From Alisma plantago-aquatica (taxonomy: Eukaryota > Streptophyta > Magnoliopsida > Alismatales > Alismataceae), in assembly GCA_963693085.1 (NCBI GenBank), contig OY856411.1:119908267-119972266 (forward strand): 64,000 nucleotides of DNA. Reading direction: 5' to 3'. The notes beneath the pieces were generated by a model. That model was not told the origin of the DNA. It did not search any database and saw nothing but the letters and a program-made list of their open reading frames with translations. The translations under genes and the position numbers were made by a program. Shown piece by piece: positions 47,558-59,929 of the stretch (positions within the stretch are counted from its first letter, which is position 1; every line of letters begins with the position of its first letter).

Positions 47558-50500
47558 TGTAATGACCACATTTTTGCTTAATTGGTAAACTAGGGTTTAC
47601 CTGAATGATTACATGCTTGATTAGATTGAACATTGCTTAGACTTGATTAATGATAGTAGATCAATTGTGATGTTTCAAACCTAAGAAGAAACTCTAACTA
47701 TGAATTTAGTTTGAAGAATTAGGGTTTGAGAAATGTAAACCCTAATCGGCAAAAAGTAGGGTTTTGATAGTACATGAATATGGAATTTCATGAGGATAGC
47801 AGTGTGGTCAATAATTTTTCATATTTTCTAAACATTTTGCATTTAATTGAATTTTGGATATAATATGGATAACTCAATCATGCATATTGGAGAAAAATTT
47901 CAGAATATTTGAGTGTTATTTGAATGTGGTTCTCGGTCAAACTATACTTCAACCAAAATGCTGATAGAGTGCTTTTTAGTAGTTTATTGTTTTATTTTTA
48001 TTTATTTTTTTGTAATGCTAAATGATCTGAAATTTTAATTGGACATTTAAAACTTAGTCATAAACAACATGTAAAATTTTCATAATTTTTGGATTCGTTT
48101 AGACCTTATCAGTAGACGCATTACAGTAATATTTTTATGATAGAAAATTTAACTGACATAAGAGAAAGTATAGTGTGGGGTCAATGTGCAATTGACCCAA
48201 GTAGCTCAATTGCTCTATATGGTCAACCTAACACACAAGGAGCTCTCATAATTCGTGATTTTTAACCAGAGAAATGAAATACTAGAGAGAGTGGGAGAGT
48301 TAGGGTTTAAGAGGAGAAATTGATGGAGATGCTGACCTAGGGTTTTGCGGTCCGAGGAATGATGAAATCATGTAATTAGTTTAGCTCCTTTGGATATAGT
48401 TTCATATTGAATCTTCTCTCAGATGTCAAGATTCCGTCCCACCCCTGATTGGATTTGAAATCATATCAAGTCAAGTCCTTTTCTCACTCTTTCTTCATAA
48501 TCCCTCATTTTTAGGGTTTCCGAGTTGAAAGGAAGAAGAATTGGGTGAATTGCTAGGGATTTATTATGAGATCGAGATTTTCAGGGATGGATGGCATTTT
48601 TAAGGTGTTTTCACACCTTAGGGTGAGTGGGAACTTCTTTTAAATAGTATATTTCAAAAAAAAAATTAAATCATCCATAATCTTTAGTTGCTTAGTATGC
48701 GACTACAAGCCCTGAATTATGCGTTTGATCTAAGTTGTTGCAAAATGATATGAAATGGATTCTTCCTCTATTTGGATGAATTTCATATGATAAAATCATA
48801 TTAGAAATGTGTACAATACATCCTAATGAGAATTCTCTAAGTATTCACAGAGGTTATAAGAGTAAACTGAAATATAAGGAATTTGTCTATGACTGAAATT
48901 GTTGTATAATTAAATAGAGAAATTTGTTTATCTGGATCCCCTTGGTTATTAATGATTGTTTATCTGAATTCATATCACATATATGTCAGATACTATCTTG
49001 GATTTCATTTAAGGGGAATAGTGTTTTTTTGATATCTCAGTAAAGAGGGTGAAACCCTAGATGCGAGGAACATTGAATATTTGCAAATAAATATCGTGAA
49101 ATCCATTTGAACGGATTTTCTTGACATGATAGACTTTATTTACTCAATTTTATTATTGATGCATGTTATCTCAGTGAATGGCATGGAAACCCAAATTCAG
49201 CTCAGTTCTAAGGTTTCATACATATATTGATTCTATATGATTTGTTGATAGTAGTCTTTATTCAGTGAATGTTTATGTCGCATGAAATCCTTATGAGAGC
49301 CATGTGATAAGTGAATGAGGCAAATGAAGCCCTAAGGATAGGGTGTTCAATGAAATAAGTATTTTGATATCAATGTCCTTAGTATGAGTTGTGGTGATGA
49401 TTAACATTTCAGTTGTGGTAAATATTATCAGATGGTCTATGAAACAAATGGTTTACAGAGCTAAACTAAGATATGTAATTTGATGATTGAATTGTGAATG
49501 TAAAGATGAATTATACATGTAGGTGCCCTAAACACCACAGATTCCCTATGAGAGGTCTGCACTGTAGGGATGAAATGACCTAATCCTAGTAGGGTCCAGT
49601 ATACGGGGGTCGGAACATACTAATAGATGGTACGAGGGATGAAGCCCTAGTGGAAGTCTCCTTAATATACAACATGTAGTATCCAACATCAACCAGAGAT
49701 CCTGGTGGAACTAGAGTAAAGTAAATCCAATAGGTGGCTTGACTCTCCGCCTGTGTGCTCATGTTAGAGGAGTCCAGTTTTTACAGCATAATAGGTGTGC
49801 TGAGGCCAGAGAGCCATTTTCCTATTGTAGACCAGCGATGTAGTCAGGCTTAGCAATCCCAGGGTGTCAGCTAAGTCTTGTACGGTGAGATCGTAGTTCA
49901 GTACGAGTCTTCCTATGTAGAGTACACTACATATGATCAGGGCATAAGCTAAAATATGAAAATATATGTTTTACAAAGTTTCTTATAAGTAAGAAAGGCT
50001 AAGAAAGATTCTAGTACAGTTTCCCAACAACTATTCTTTGTATGTTTATAAATTGTTAGTTCTCTTTGAAATTAATCAAGCATGCTCGTATATTGATTTA
50101 CACTTGTTGATATATAGAGTATCTGCCATATTTATGATTATCAATGATCAATCTCTTTAAAGCTTACTATTGTTATAATTGATATCAGTTTCTCAAAAGT
50201 ATATCTTTAATTATATCAATGCTTTAGACTGTTTCTGTGAAGTACTCATTCACTGAGCGAGTAGGCTCACCCCTCTACTCACAATTTTTAGGGAAACCAC
50301 GTGGACTTGAAGAAGGTCAAAGCATCATAATAGATCTGCCACATGAGTTAAGTATGAGATTAGATAAGTTCAGTCGGTCCCTGTCACTCTAGGTGCTAGT
50401 ATAGATGTGAGAGTGTTGTAAGTGACATTTTGTATCTTTGTTTTCTTAATAAGAGAGAATGTATTTGATTATCATGTCTTATGTACCTGAGAATGAATGT

Positions 50501-50704
50501 ATGGAAGTGTATCGTTTATGTTGAGATCATATTAAAGTAATCAAAGTTTGATTCTCTTGTATAGTTAGTTTATGTGATTGCATGTGAGAAACAAAATGAA
50601 GAAAGAAAAAAATAAAAGTTAAGGGTGATCTTTGTATTATGTTAAATCCTCAATGTATGCCCTAATCTCATGATTAGTGGAAATTGTGTGATCAGGGTGT
50701 AACA
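47558..50704 (+). repeat. Second LTR of the non-coding element
   Basis: 3147 bp, collinear with 40983-44122 and differing by scattered substitutions and small indels. It is followed by internal sequence instead of a target duplication. Confidence 0.9.
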
Positions 50705-51060
50705 ATTTGGTATCATAGCTTAGGCTGATTTGTCAGGGACCATTAAGTTAGTAAGTTAGAGTCATAAGTGTGGAAAATAGGAGATGTTATGATGTTAGCT
50801 CTAGGGATTTTAGTATTTGGATATCCTGGACCGGTATCTGAGTACTTGGATCAACCAATATCAAGCTATTGTGTCTATTCTTTCATGTATACCCTGGCCA
50901 GATATACAGAGGAAGGATGGGCTAGAGAGAAACCTTAGAAATTTTAGGGTTAGGAGACCAAAAAGTAATGAAGGAGTAAGATATTAAACATAGAATGTGA
51001 TACAACTCTTGCTTTATTTTTCTTATTTGATTGGATATCAATAGAAATGCTCTTTTATAT
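50705..51060 (+). repeat. Second, truncated copy of the internal region
   Basis: It is similar to 44123-44480 base for base over most of its length and includes the primer site at 50708-50719 (tggtatcatagc, 11 of 12). The similarity ends abruptly after ctcttttatat at 51060. Confidence 0.88.
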
Positions 51061-51922
51061 CAATATGTAACTAATGCCTCCTCTTACTATGAAGAAGGGG
51101 GTTTGGAGAAAGGATGGAAGAAAAGAGAGTTCTCAACCCATATGCATAGGTTTCTAGCAAGAAGACACCATGGAAATTGGATATTGTAGAGAACAAGGTG
51201 AAGAACAATAAGAAAAATGGGTAGAAAAGTAAGGATCTTACACGATTAAAGCAAGAAACCCAATCAACAACCTCATATTAGACCAAGAAGAACCCAAACT
51301 CAAACATGCATCCATACAAACCCCATAAATTCTGACCCTATGGTTTGTGTCTACCTCTGGATGGCACCACCAAGCTTGTAAGAGATGAGAAGAAAGAGAC
51401 AAAAGAAAAGGGGGTATTTTTGGGTGAGTGGAGGTTTAGTGCAGATCAGTCTCACCATCCAAATGAAATCCTATTGGGAAAAAGAGAAGTTGCATGCTCA
51501 TCAACAAAACTCTTTGATCACTAAGAACTTAGCCGACCATTGAACTCCTTGGTCAATTCGACAGCTTTCCATCAATCACCAAAAATCCATCAGGTACCAA
51601 GAAACCATCAGTTACTGAATATGTGTTGAGTCAATGAAAACATTGCACTACCTCATCACTTAGTCTATAAATATAAACTAAAAAAAAGGTTCAAAAGAAT
51701 CCAAAGGAGAAGTAAAGTTGTAAGATCTTTACATTATGATGAAATAACTCAAGCATGTGATAAAATTACGTTTACACCCCTAGAAAAGGGAAATAGCATA
51801 AAGATCCAAAATTACAAAGATTATATATCAAGAATAATTAGGGTCTGATTATTTTGAGATTGACATCGAATTGAGAAAACGAAATTATGTTTCTAAGTTA
51901 AGAAAGGTCATTGGGCCTTACA
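51061..51922 (-). repeat. LTR piece of the old chromovirus (end next to polypurine tract)
   Basis: On the minus strand it begins TGTAAGGCCC at 51922 directly after a purine tract, so it is the start of a 3' LTR. Toward lower coordinates it is cut at the junction with the non-coding element. It holds no gene. Confidence 0.7.
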
Positions 51923-51942
51923 ACAATAAACCCCTAGCAAGG
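51923..51942 (-). other. Polypurine tract of the old chromovirus
   Basis: Minus strand ccttgctaggggtttattgt, very similar to the tract of the giant-LTR element at 7950-7970. Confidence 0.75.
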
Positions 51943-51949
51943 ATTTTTC

Positions 51950-52129
51950 CCCCAAAATCCTAGGTAAACAAATAAGGGTGCTTCCTATACATCTCATCTT
52001 TTAACTCCACATGGCTTCCTCTACACCATGATAATGCCATAACACCATAACTAAAGCTATGTCCTTTTTCCTAAGCTTCTGCACTCGCATATCTAAGATC
52101 AATACTAGACATTTAACATAGGTTACGTC
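51950..52129 (-). pseudogene. Chromodomain remnant of Ty3/gypsy pol
   Basis: The minus strand encodes a chromodomain-like segment: LDMRVQKLRKKD, then VMVLWHYHGVEEAMW, then a stop where the family usually continues with an acidic helix. The family form is close to LRNKEIPLVKVLWRNH.VEEATW. This domain sits at the end of chromovirus integrase and guides integration to particular chromatin. The upstream part of the same reading frame resumes at 61961, across the copia insertion. An open frame covering this region runs on into copia LTR sequence and is an artefact beyond 52129. Confidence 0.87.
52125..52129. repeat. Target site duplication of the copia element, left copy
   Basis: acgtc, directly before the LTR. 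The right copy at 61961-61965 is acatc. The one difference is a CG to CA change, as expected from decay of methylated cytosine. Confidence 0.75.
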
Positions 52130-54275
52130 TGTTAGTAAGGTATGCCCAGAGATCCAGTCATGATGATTGACGTGGTATATAACATAAAGGATTTCATTAA
52201 TAATATATATATATACATATATATAAATAAATAAATAAATATATATATATATATATATATATAAGGCAAGCTTCCAATTCATTCTATTTCACTCTATTAT
52301 GACATAATGAGTAGACAAGATGGATGTCTAAAGAATGACAATACTCAATGATGTATGTCTTCAAGGACGTGACTTGGAATAATGAGATCAAAAGAAATGC
52401 TAAGAGTATGTACACTCTTATTATATCTCTAGCCATTAGTTAATGTGGAAGGAAGATAGACACCACTAACACTAAAGACCAGAGTGTGTGTTGGTTGATG
52501 ATAGAATCTCATTAGTAATGATACGTCATATCATAAAAAACACACAGATACTTGTTAAAGAACAGTGAATTGATAGACCCCGCTTGAGAGGACACATGAA
52601 AACCATCATTGATGGTCATAGTTATCTTTCATAGCGAAGGTGGTGATTGTGATTCTTAGACTTGAAATCACTGCACTCATCACATGTCTTTTGGGTATGC
52701 TTTGACATCATCAAACTCAATCTTGAAACATTAAGGTGATGATTAGGTGACTGTGATACATGGGGATTGACTGTGAGTGATTGAGATGGGATTTGTCCCT
52801 CCTACTGGAGTTTGATATCCTGGCCACTTGATAAGTGAGACTGAGAAACACATGTGTATACACATGTGAATCGATATATGATATTGAGGTCACATTATCT
52901 TAGACAGTCTGCTTTTTATTTAAGGAACGGGGGTTGAACATTGAGAGGATGATGATTCCATGCCTCAAGTTCATTCTATATATCAGAGAAAAAGGAAGTA
53001 TACAATCACTACAACACCTTACACAAATTGTAGGTTGAAGTTGTTCTCCAACTTTCCATTTAGTTGGGTAGAACTGATGTGCGACCAGGCACTCCTCTCT
53101 TCTTGTGATGTCATAAGTTATTTATGGACATTTACTACCAACGTGATATGGGACCTATAGGGTCACACACAAAGGAACTCATCTAGAAGAGGAGTTTAAT
53201 ATTGAATGATGATTGGATTGATTACTAAAGTATTTAGGTATTCAATTCAAGCCACAAAATAGCTGACTGGACTTCCAACTGATCGGCTCAGCCAGTGAGA
53301 TGGTCGTTTGGAGTGACAGGATGATTAGAACTGAATTGGTTGATGTTCTGCACAAATTAGGCACCAACCGATCAACTCACCTGGGTTAACCGATCAGCTC
53401 GGCTGGGCCAAACAAAGTTTCTAGTATCTTTCCTGAATTCCTGAGAAAGATTGCTCATTTCACTTGTTCAATTCGATTGGTACAAGGAATTAATGTTTGC
53501 ATTAATTAGAAACTATTTTGCCAAATTCATGTGCCATTAGGAAATAGACAAAATGATTTGTTTGCGCTACAAACTGACTATCTCATGTCTAAACCGACCA
53601 ATTCGGTTGCCACTCGATCATTTTGGGATTCGCAGGTTGTGAAAATTCAAGATCTTCTAGTCCTTTCCACTCCCACGCATATTGGGAACCCAGACCCTAA
53701 CCCCTCCTATAAATTGTGGGATACTGGGGATTCCCAGAACACAACTCAATTGCCTCTGAAAATTGTTGTCCTCTGGTTGTGGTAACCAATAGAGAGCCCA
53801 TTCAAGTCCTACCCACTAAAGGGAGGGATAGCAAGGGAGAAACAATTGTGTGAGAGCAAGTTGGTAACTAGTACACCAACAAGAGGGACAACTCCTTCCT
53901 GTCTATTCTACTAGAATGACAAGAGTTCTAGTTAGTCTGTGTGGACTACTCTAAAGGAAATAGTCTTTTGTATTCTACTAGGAGGGCAACGTCAGTTTGC
54001 AGTCTGTGGCGAGACCGCATGATTCATTGTAGAAGATTTTTGAGTCTACTATTTGTGGTGAAAACCAAAAGTTGCATAGATACCATCCAAGATCAACTAG
54101 AAGATAGTTTCACTACAACTAGTTGTAGTCACTGGATTAGCTCCAGGACTAGGTATAAACTCATTAAACAATCGTTCCTATTTCATATTAGTTGGTGCAA
54201 TCTTGTTATAATGGGAATATGGATAGATAAAACTTTGGTTTCCGCTGACTTATTATGTGCATGTATTTCCCAATA
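52130..54275 (+). repeat. 5' LTR of the copia element
   Basis: 2146 bp; the end reads CAATA where the 3' LTR has CAACA. It contains AT repeats at about 52203-52262, a cluster of gatcggct-like motifs at about 53275-53410, and a TATA-like box (tataaatt, 53708-53715). The two open frames at 53531-53785 and 53941-54276 are LTR sequence. Confidence 0.9.
52203..52262. repeat. AT-rich microsatellite in the 5' copia LTR
   Basis: TA repeats interrupted by a short (aaat)n stretch. The equivalent in the 3' LTR (about 59889-59926) is a plain TA run. Confidence 0.88.
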
Positions 54276-54276
54276 G

Positions 54277-54290
54277 TGGTATTAGAGCCA
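54277..54290 (+). other. Primer binding site of the copia element (iMet type)
   Basis: tggtattagagcca, one base after the LTR end, differs from the initiator-Met site at one position. Confidence 0.88.
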
Positions 54291-54419
54291 CGTCAATTTA
54301 CTATATTTTAGGATAACTGATATGATCAGATTTTTAATTTATCATTTATTTATTGCATACAATGTAAATATTTAAACTGTCTCATATGTTTATCCGATCA
54401 AAGATCTCATAATCTCAAA

Positions 54420-54463
<44 letters not shown>

Positions 54464-55504
54464 AAATTTACACGCGTCACTCTAAAAGTGGTTTTTATGG
54501 TGGATGTGTGGCATGGTTATGACCAATAACCCAATATATGTGTGTAGTTAGACGGTTTTTTTATTCCTATTTTATCTTAGTTTGCATGTCGAGTTTCTAC
54601 CTCCCTATTCCCAATGTAAAATTAATTATTTCTACTTTTTCTCCCCTCAAATGTAACACAATGTTTCTCTTTACAATGGAATAATATAAACAATAAGAGA
54701 GTTTTCTTTCTTGCAATGATGAAGATGACAATCTATGTTAGGCGAGCCGACTGTCTCACTCGAACGAGCCTACCGGTTGGAGAACCGAGGAGAATAGATT
54801 ACGAGAGCAAGTTGACCACCTGGTGGACCGAACTGACCATTGGGAGGTGTCCAGACATCGGTTGGATAGAAGTCTAGATGATTATTTTAGGGGACCAATC
54901 AACTAGCCAAGAGGCAGGACAACCGGTTCAAGGGTTGAATCAATCAACCCGGATTGGCAAGCACATTTATACACCAACAGAAGGTTCATACATGTGATGT
55001 GATGATTGACCTATCTGGAAATAATTCATTGTAGCTCAAAGGAATTACAATAGACATGACCATAACCATCGCTTTTTGTTTCAATATTGCATGTTTACGT
55101 TGTGGGATATAGCATGTATATGATATGTACTATGTATGTGGTGATTGGATATAATATACATATATATATATATGATATATAAATCCCTAAATCAAATATT
55201 TTAAGTCAAATATGCTTTCAAACAAGAGGAACACATGAAAATCTTCATCAACCAATCATAGGTTATGCCCAAGCATGATGCCTTGTCTATCTCGTAGAAG
55301 TGTAATGGTAATGATGTAGGTTCCACCCGAGCGGGATGCATTATTATCGTGTCAACTTTTGGGTGAAGCTTAACTAGTGATTTTTAGAGCATCTAGGACA
55401 ATAAGCATAGAGAGATTCAAATGCTATACCTATGAGATAGGGATATATAAAGAAGAAAAAACCAAAGATTTCACATATTACTTTTAATAAAAAAAGAAAT
55501 TTTT

Positions 55505-55600
55505 ATCGTGTCCTCCGCTCAATGAGAAAATGATTTAGATTCTACAGAATTAAACCTTTGCGAATTAAGGAATGATGGAAGGGAATAAAAAGAGAGGGAA
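55505..55600 (+). other. Possible plastid spacer fragment near ycf2
   Basis: The bases around ctcaatgagaaaatg, a following attctacag stretch and aaggaatgat resemble, from memory, the spacer beyond the 3' end of ycf2 in plant plastid genomes. If right, two plastid pieces that are not adjacent in the plastome lie side by side here. This is recall rather than an alignment, so confidence is low. Confidence 0.35.
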
Positions 55601-55650
55601 ACAAAATAGAAATGAATGAGATAAATAATAAAACAAAATAGAAATCAAAC

Positions 55651-55808
55651 TCCTTAGATTCATGGATCAAATTCAATTCAGCGGGATCTTTCACTCCAAT
55701 TTTTTTACACCAAGAATGTTTTATGAAACTCTTTGACCCCTGAATTTTGAGTATCCTACTTTCACGTGATTCACAGCGTTCAACAAATAATCCATATTTC
55801 ATGATCAA
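55651..55808 (+). pseudogene. ycf2: Plastid ycf2 fragment (nuclear plastid DNA)
   Basis: The plus strand translates to [13 protein letters not shown], then [11 protein letters not shown], a stop, then ILSILLSRDSQRST. It matches the N-terminal part of plastid Ycf2 (family form LDSWTQFNSVGSF...[26 protein letters not shown]) in about 40 of 56 positions. The fragment is about 158 bp, has a stop where the family has Arg, and lacks the rest of the very large ycf2 gene, so it is a dead nuclear copy. It lies in the copia leader. Either plastid DNA inserted into the old element, or an ancestor of the element had picked it up. The 88-codon frame at 55542-55808 on the opposite strand is only the complement of this fragment. 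Confidence 0.82.
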
Positions 55809-56139
55809 TATGGCAAGGAGTTGCTCATAATCTCTATCAAGAATTGCATATGATTCAATTGGAAAATTGCCTACTTTGATGGTTGATTATTTATTGCGGT
55901 GTTGGTCGGGTGAAAATCGAATCGTTTGGATCTTGCTCATTCTAAAATTGATTCACTACAATTTTCCAAATTATTACTTGATGGTTGTCAATTTCATCAA
56001 AATAATGAGAAATAGTCAATTAAAGACCTAGTCAATATCTCAAGTTTTAAGCAAATCAAATCAATAATGAGTTTTTGACAAAATTGCAAATTCTTTGTAG
56101 AATCAAATGTCAACAAACAACAATCACATTTTGCTGTGA

Positions 56140-56975
56140 TTGGTCCTTGATAAGGACAAGCTAAATGGGAAAAACTTCCACGACTGGTTCAAGACGTTGA
56201 GAATTGTTCTCACACAGTAGCGCAAGCTCTATGTCCTGGAAATGACAGAACTGGATGAACCCCTTCCCAATGCCCCAAAGGCTGATAGGGATGTTTACAA
56301 GAAGCATGTTGAAAATGTTGTGGTTGTCAAATGTCTGAAGCTATGCTCTGTGAACTATGAGTTGCAGAGGCAACATGAGAACATGGATGTGATTGAGATG
56401 GTAACACATCTCAAGAACATGTTCTAAGATCAGGAAAGACAAGAGAGATATGATGTATCCAAGGCATTGTTCAAGTGCAACATGGCAGAAGGAGACCCAA
56501 TAGGTCCTCATGTACTCGTGATCATTGGGTATGTGGAGAACTTAACTAGACTAGGATTCCCCATGGGTCAAGAGTTGGCCACTGATGTGATTCTAAAGTC
56601 CCTTCCAGAGTAATATAATCAGTTTGTCATGAACTACAAAATGAAGGACTTTGACAAGCTGTTGACAAAGTTGTTGGGAATGTTGAGAACAACTGAGACA
56701 CAAATGAAGAAAGACAAGCACAACTTGTGATGGTGATATGCAAGACAGAAGGGAAGTCTAAAGGCAAAGGCAAAGATAAGAAGAGTTATAAAGCTAGCCA
56801 TAATCCCAAGTCTTTAGATCTCAAAGCAAAGGGAGGAGTGAAGTAAAGAAGTGATTGTCACCAGCCTGGACATTGGAAAAGAAATTACCCACTTTGGTTA
56901 GAGGAACTAAAGAAGAAGAAGGAAGGCATTGAGGATTCCACTTCAAATATAAACACTATTAGAAAATTTTGATTA
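56140..56975 (+). pseudogene. Copia gag remnant
   Basis: Copia Gag packages element RNA. Conceptual translation runs over several stops: an N-terminal LNGKNFHDWFKTLRIVL-like segment (near 56160), then the open piece MTELDEPLPNAPKADRDVYK (56242-56427) typical of the UBN2/retrotran-gag family. A middle helix region follows (LKSLPE, near 56600). Near 56845-56890 is a zinc knuckle relic reading DCHQPGHWKRNYP, in which the first Cys is lost and the last Cys has become Tyr. A charged KKKEG tail and the start of the pol region follow. At least four stops and the damaged knuckle show it is not functional. Confidence 0.85.
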
Positions 56976-58600
56976 GTTATTCATCTTGGTATGTGATACC
57001 AAACTGAGATATGCCATACTTGATGTGCAAGATCTGACAAGAAATAAAAGCCCTCATGGAAGGACAAAGATGGATAAGGCAGAGCAAGAGTTGTTGAAAC
57101 ATTAGTCAATATCTAAATTTATCTTATCCCAATGGGCATGTAATAGAGTTCGTTGAACTGTTATTTCATAATCCCAAGATATAGAAACATTTACTTTACG
57201 CATCTTGTATGACAAGGATGATAAATCAATAAAGTGAGTTATTGATGTTTCTATTTCCAAAGATATGATCTTGTGTGTCAATGCCCAAACATCTAGATGG
57301 TCTTTCTATGAAAGAATCTAAAGATAAATGTTTATAACGTTTATACCAAAGGGCCGACCAAAAAACATTTATACCAAAGGATTATAATTGATAGCTCAAA
57401 ACTATCATTACCAGTAGTCACTTTAGACATAAATATAAGAAATGCATATCTAGAATACATACTAATTTTAATCTAGATTCCCTTGGTTAATGAACATGAG
57501 GAAATATGCAAGTATTACATATGCACAACGTGACATAACATCCTTCACTAGATGTAGTGGGAGGATAAGTTTTCCACCAGACCTCATATATATGATGCAT
57601 GAAGTTCTTAAGGAATGAATACTATAGATAGTTATCTATACTTAACTTTATTTACTGGTAATATGATGACATGTACTCAGTACAATAGCAGCATAAATCT
57701 CTTGAACTGTTCAAGAAGACTATGAATGAAATATAACTTTGATAAAAGTATTAAGAAACTTTGATGAGATCGAACGTTGAGATATTTTAACATCAATAGT
57801 GTGATAAGCTTTAAAAGGAATTGTTATAGTGTATCACAAGTCAAATCCATCTGAACATGATGATTTGTCAGAATGAAGGAACTATACCATGATGAGTCAT
57901 GATATAATTATAATCTAATCTTATTATATCCTCATAAATATATAGATATCGCTAAATGATGTACCATGTGAATGGTTTATAAGACATCATATATGATATG
58001 ATATGATATGGGAATGTCCCAATATGTCTAAAGGATTGAAACCTACATTGAGAAAGTAGTTCCTTGAAAGGTTTATCCACACACCATAACTATTGAATAT
58101 TATTATTAATCCCAATCTAATAGAAATTTTTTTGTTTATAGAATAACTGAGTTCCTAAAGAATCAGTGGGAGTAAGATTCGAACTCAAAATGTTTGAGGT
58201 CAACAAATAGGTACAATGAGAACTAAGAGAATTACAAGTTGTAGTAGAATCTCAAGTTCATCATATGACACACAGAAAAAATAGTTCTAGTAGAACATGT
58301 CTGAGATTGGAGGATTGTGAATCCAACAACTAAGACAGGTTGGTCATGACAAGATGAGTCATCTAATCAACTAAAAGTTATTAAGAACCTTAATATGAGT
58401 AAAGTCTCAAGGCCATAATGAGGTCCATTCAAGATAATAAGATAGGACCTTGGTAGTGCCACCTAAAGGGATAATACCAAAAGGGTGCAGTAGGGTCTTA
58501 TGGAAAAGACCTGCATGGACAACATAAACGGACAAATTGGTTAAGAGGTTTTGAAACCAGTTCAAGTTGTTGAACATGATAGAAATTTCTTTGTCAGTTG
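56976..58600 (+). pseudogene. Copia protease/integrase region, heavily decayed
   Basis: By position this is the protease and integrase part of pol. I see only a weak match near 58320-58390 to the LxHxRLGH region before integrase. I could not place the protease DSG/DTG box or the integrase catalytic residues. Length is shorter than usual, so deletions are likely. Confidence 0.45.
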
Positions 58601-59815
58601 TCATGCTTGTTGTTGTAGTTAAAATAGACTATCAAATTTGGCATATGAAGGTTGAAACTAGATTCCTTAAAAGGAATATATGAGTAGATGTGTACATGAC
58701 ACAATGTAAAGGTTTTACAACTCCAAGGATGCCAATAAAGTTTATAAACTATAAAGTTCAATCTGGGATTGAAACTAGCATCTCAGAGATGGGATCTTTG
58801 ACTTGAAAAGATGTCAAAAAGTTTGACTTGAATCAAGATAAAAAATAAAATTTGTGTTTACAAAAGATTTATTGGGAGCATATATGAATATTCCACATAT
58901 GATGAGGAATAATGTCTCAATATTTTGAATATTGAGAGCTGGCATGAAAACACCTTCAATGAAGGATTAGGTGAAACATCCTATGAGTTAGGGATCAAGA
59001 AATATAGAGACAGTTATTGAAAGTTTAACAACATAAGTTTGTGCACACTCATTAGGAAGATGTTGAAAGAGTTCAACATGGAAGGATTCAATGAGAGAGA
59101 ATCCAGATTAGTCTCTCATTAACCATATATTCCAATTCTTGTGAAGAATGGAAATATCATGAATATGATGCCATATATCCTGAATGCTATGGATGTGCTT
59201 ATCCTATATAATCTGGTATGTATTAGACATGAGAAGAGGATATTAAATTCCAATAAGGGTTATTGGAAAGTCTTTAAAGATATCCATTAGTACTTCTGAA
59301 GTACTTAAGGATATATTGCTAGTAATTAAATATAGCAGTAAAGGAAGAGTTCGGTGTAAAGGGTTACACTGATGCAAGCTTCCAAAATAACAAAAGTGAT
59401 TGCAATAAAATATGTTTGATATAAAGAAAAATATTGTTAGTTGGAAGAGTTCCAAAGTAATAGCCATTAATTCTATTCTATAATAGAAGTCGGGTATATT
59501 TGTGTTATGAACAAAGAGTGATGTTGTATGGATCTAGAAGTTCATGTAATGAACTTATAGATGTTCCAACCATAGATGACTCAGTAGTGATACTGGGACA
59601 TCAATGGAGATACTTGATAGGAAAATAATATCATAGGTCATACTATGGTGGTTTCATCTCATAGTGAATAGATAAGAAGCATGCAATACACCAACTAATT
59701 GCAAAATGTTGCTAACCCACTAGATTAGTACTTGTATAGCAAAAACATGGTGGACATCTTTAGATCACTGAGAATGAGATTCATTGGTGATTGGCTCTAA
59801 GTGCAAGTGGGAGTT
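58601..59815 (+). pseudogene. Copia reverse transcriptase-RNase H remnant
   Basis: Conceptual translation in the copia order: QIWHMKVETRFLKRNI and VYMTQCKGF (near 58635-58720; family form WQMDVKTAFLNG...VYMTQPEGF). Next come TFNEGLGETSYELGIKKYRD (near 58945-59010) and KMLKEFNMEGFN (near 59055). Near 59345-59460 is GYTDASFQNNKSD of RNase H, then a WK.SK segment, and near 59700-59800 NVANPLD and MRFIGDWL at the pol end. Stops and frame changes are frequent and the YVDD box is destroyed. The end motif lies just before the purine tract, as in Tork/TAR-like elements. Confidence 0.87.
59802..59815 (+). other. Polypurine tract of the copia element
   Basis: gcaagtgggagttt directly precedes the TGTTGG start of the 3' LTR. 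Confidence 0.8.
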
Positions 59816-59885
59816 TGTTGGTAAGGTATGCCCATGGAGGCAATCATTTGATTATTGACATGGCATGTAATATAAAGTAGTTGTT

Positions 59886-59929
<44 letters not shown>

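Larger units (their letters stand above)
40983..51060 (+). mobile_element. Non-coding LTR element with LTR-internal-LTR-partial internal layout
   Basis: Two LTRs of 3140 and 3147 bp (40983-44122 and 47558-50704) flank 3435 bp without coding potential. After the second LTR the internal sequence starts again, primer site included, and stays similar to the first copy for about 356 bp before breaking off at 51060. Ends are TGTAATGACC and GTGTAACA. A purine tract precedes the second LTR, so it reads on the plus strand. The tract and the preceding ttcggggatgaaact resemble Tekay-type chromoviruses. Large LTRs with an empty interior make it LARD-like. I found no convincing target duplication. Confidence 0.85.
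54291..56139 (+). other. Unusually long copia leader, non-coding
   Basis: About 1.85 kb between primer site and gag. It contains a TA tract at about 54421-54458, a GC-richer block at about 54735-54965 with gaccggtt-like motifs that recall those in the LTR, and the plastid-derived fragment listed separately. Otherwise I see nothing coding. Confidence 0.65.

Noticed and set aside
55542..55808. 88-codon minus-strand frame reading like a small protein
   Set aside because: The opposite strand matches plastid ycf2, so this frame is only its complement.
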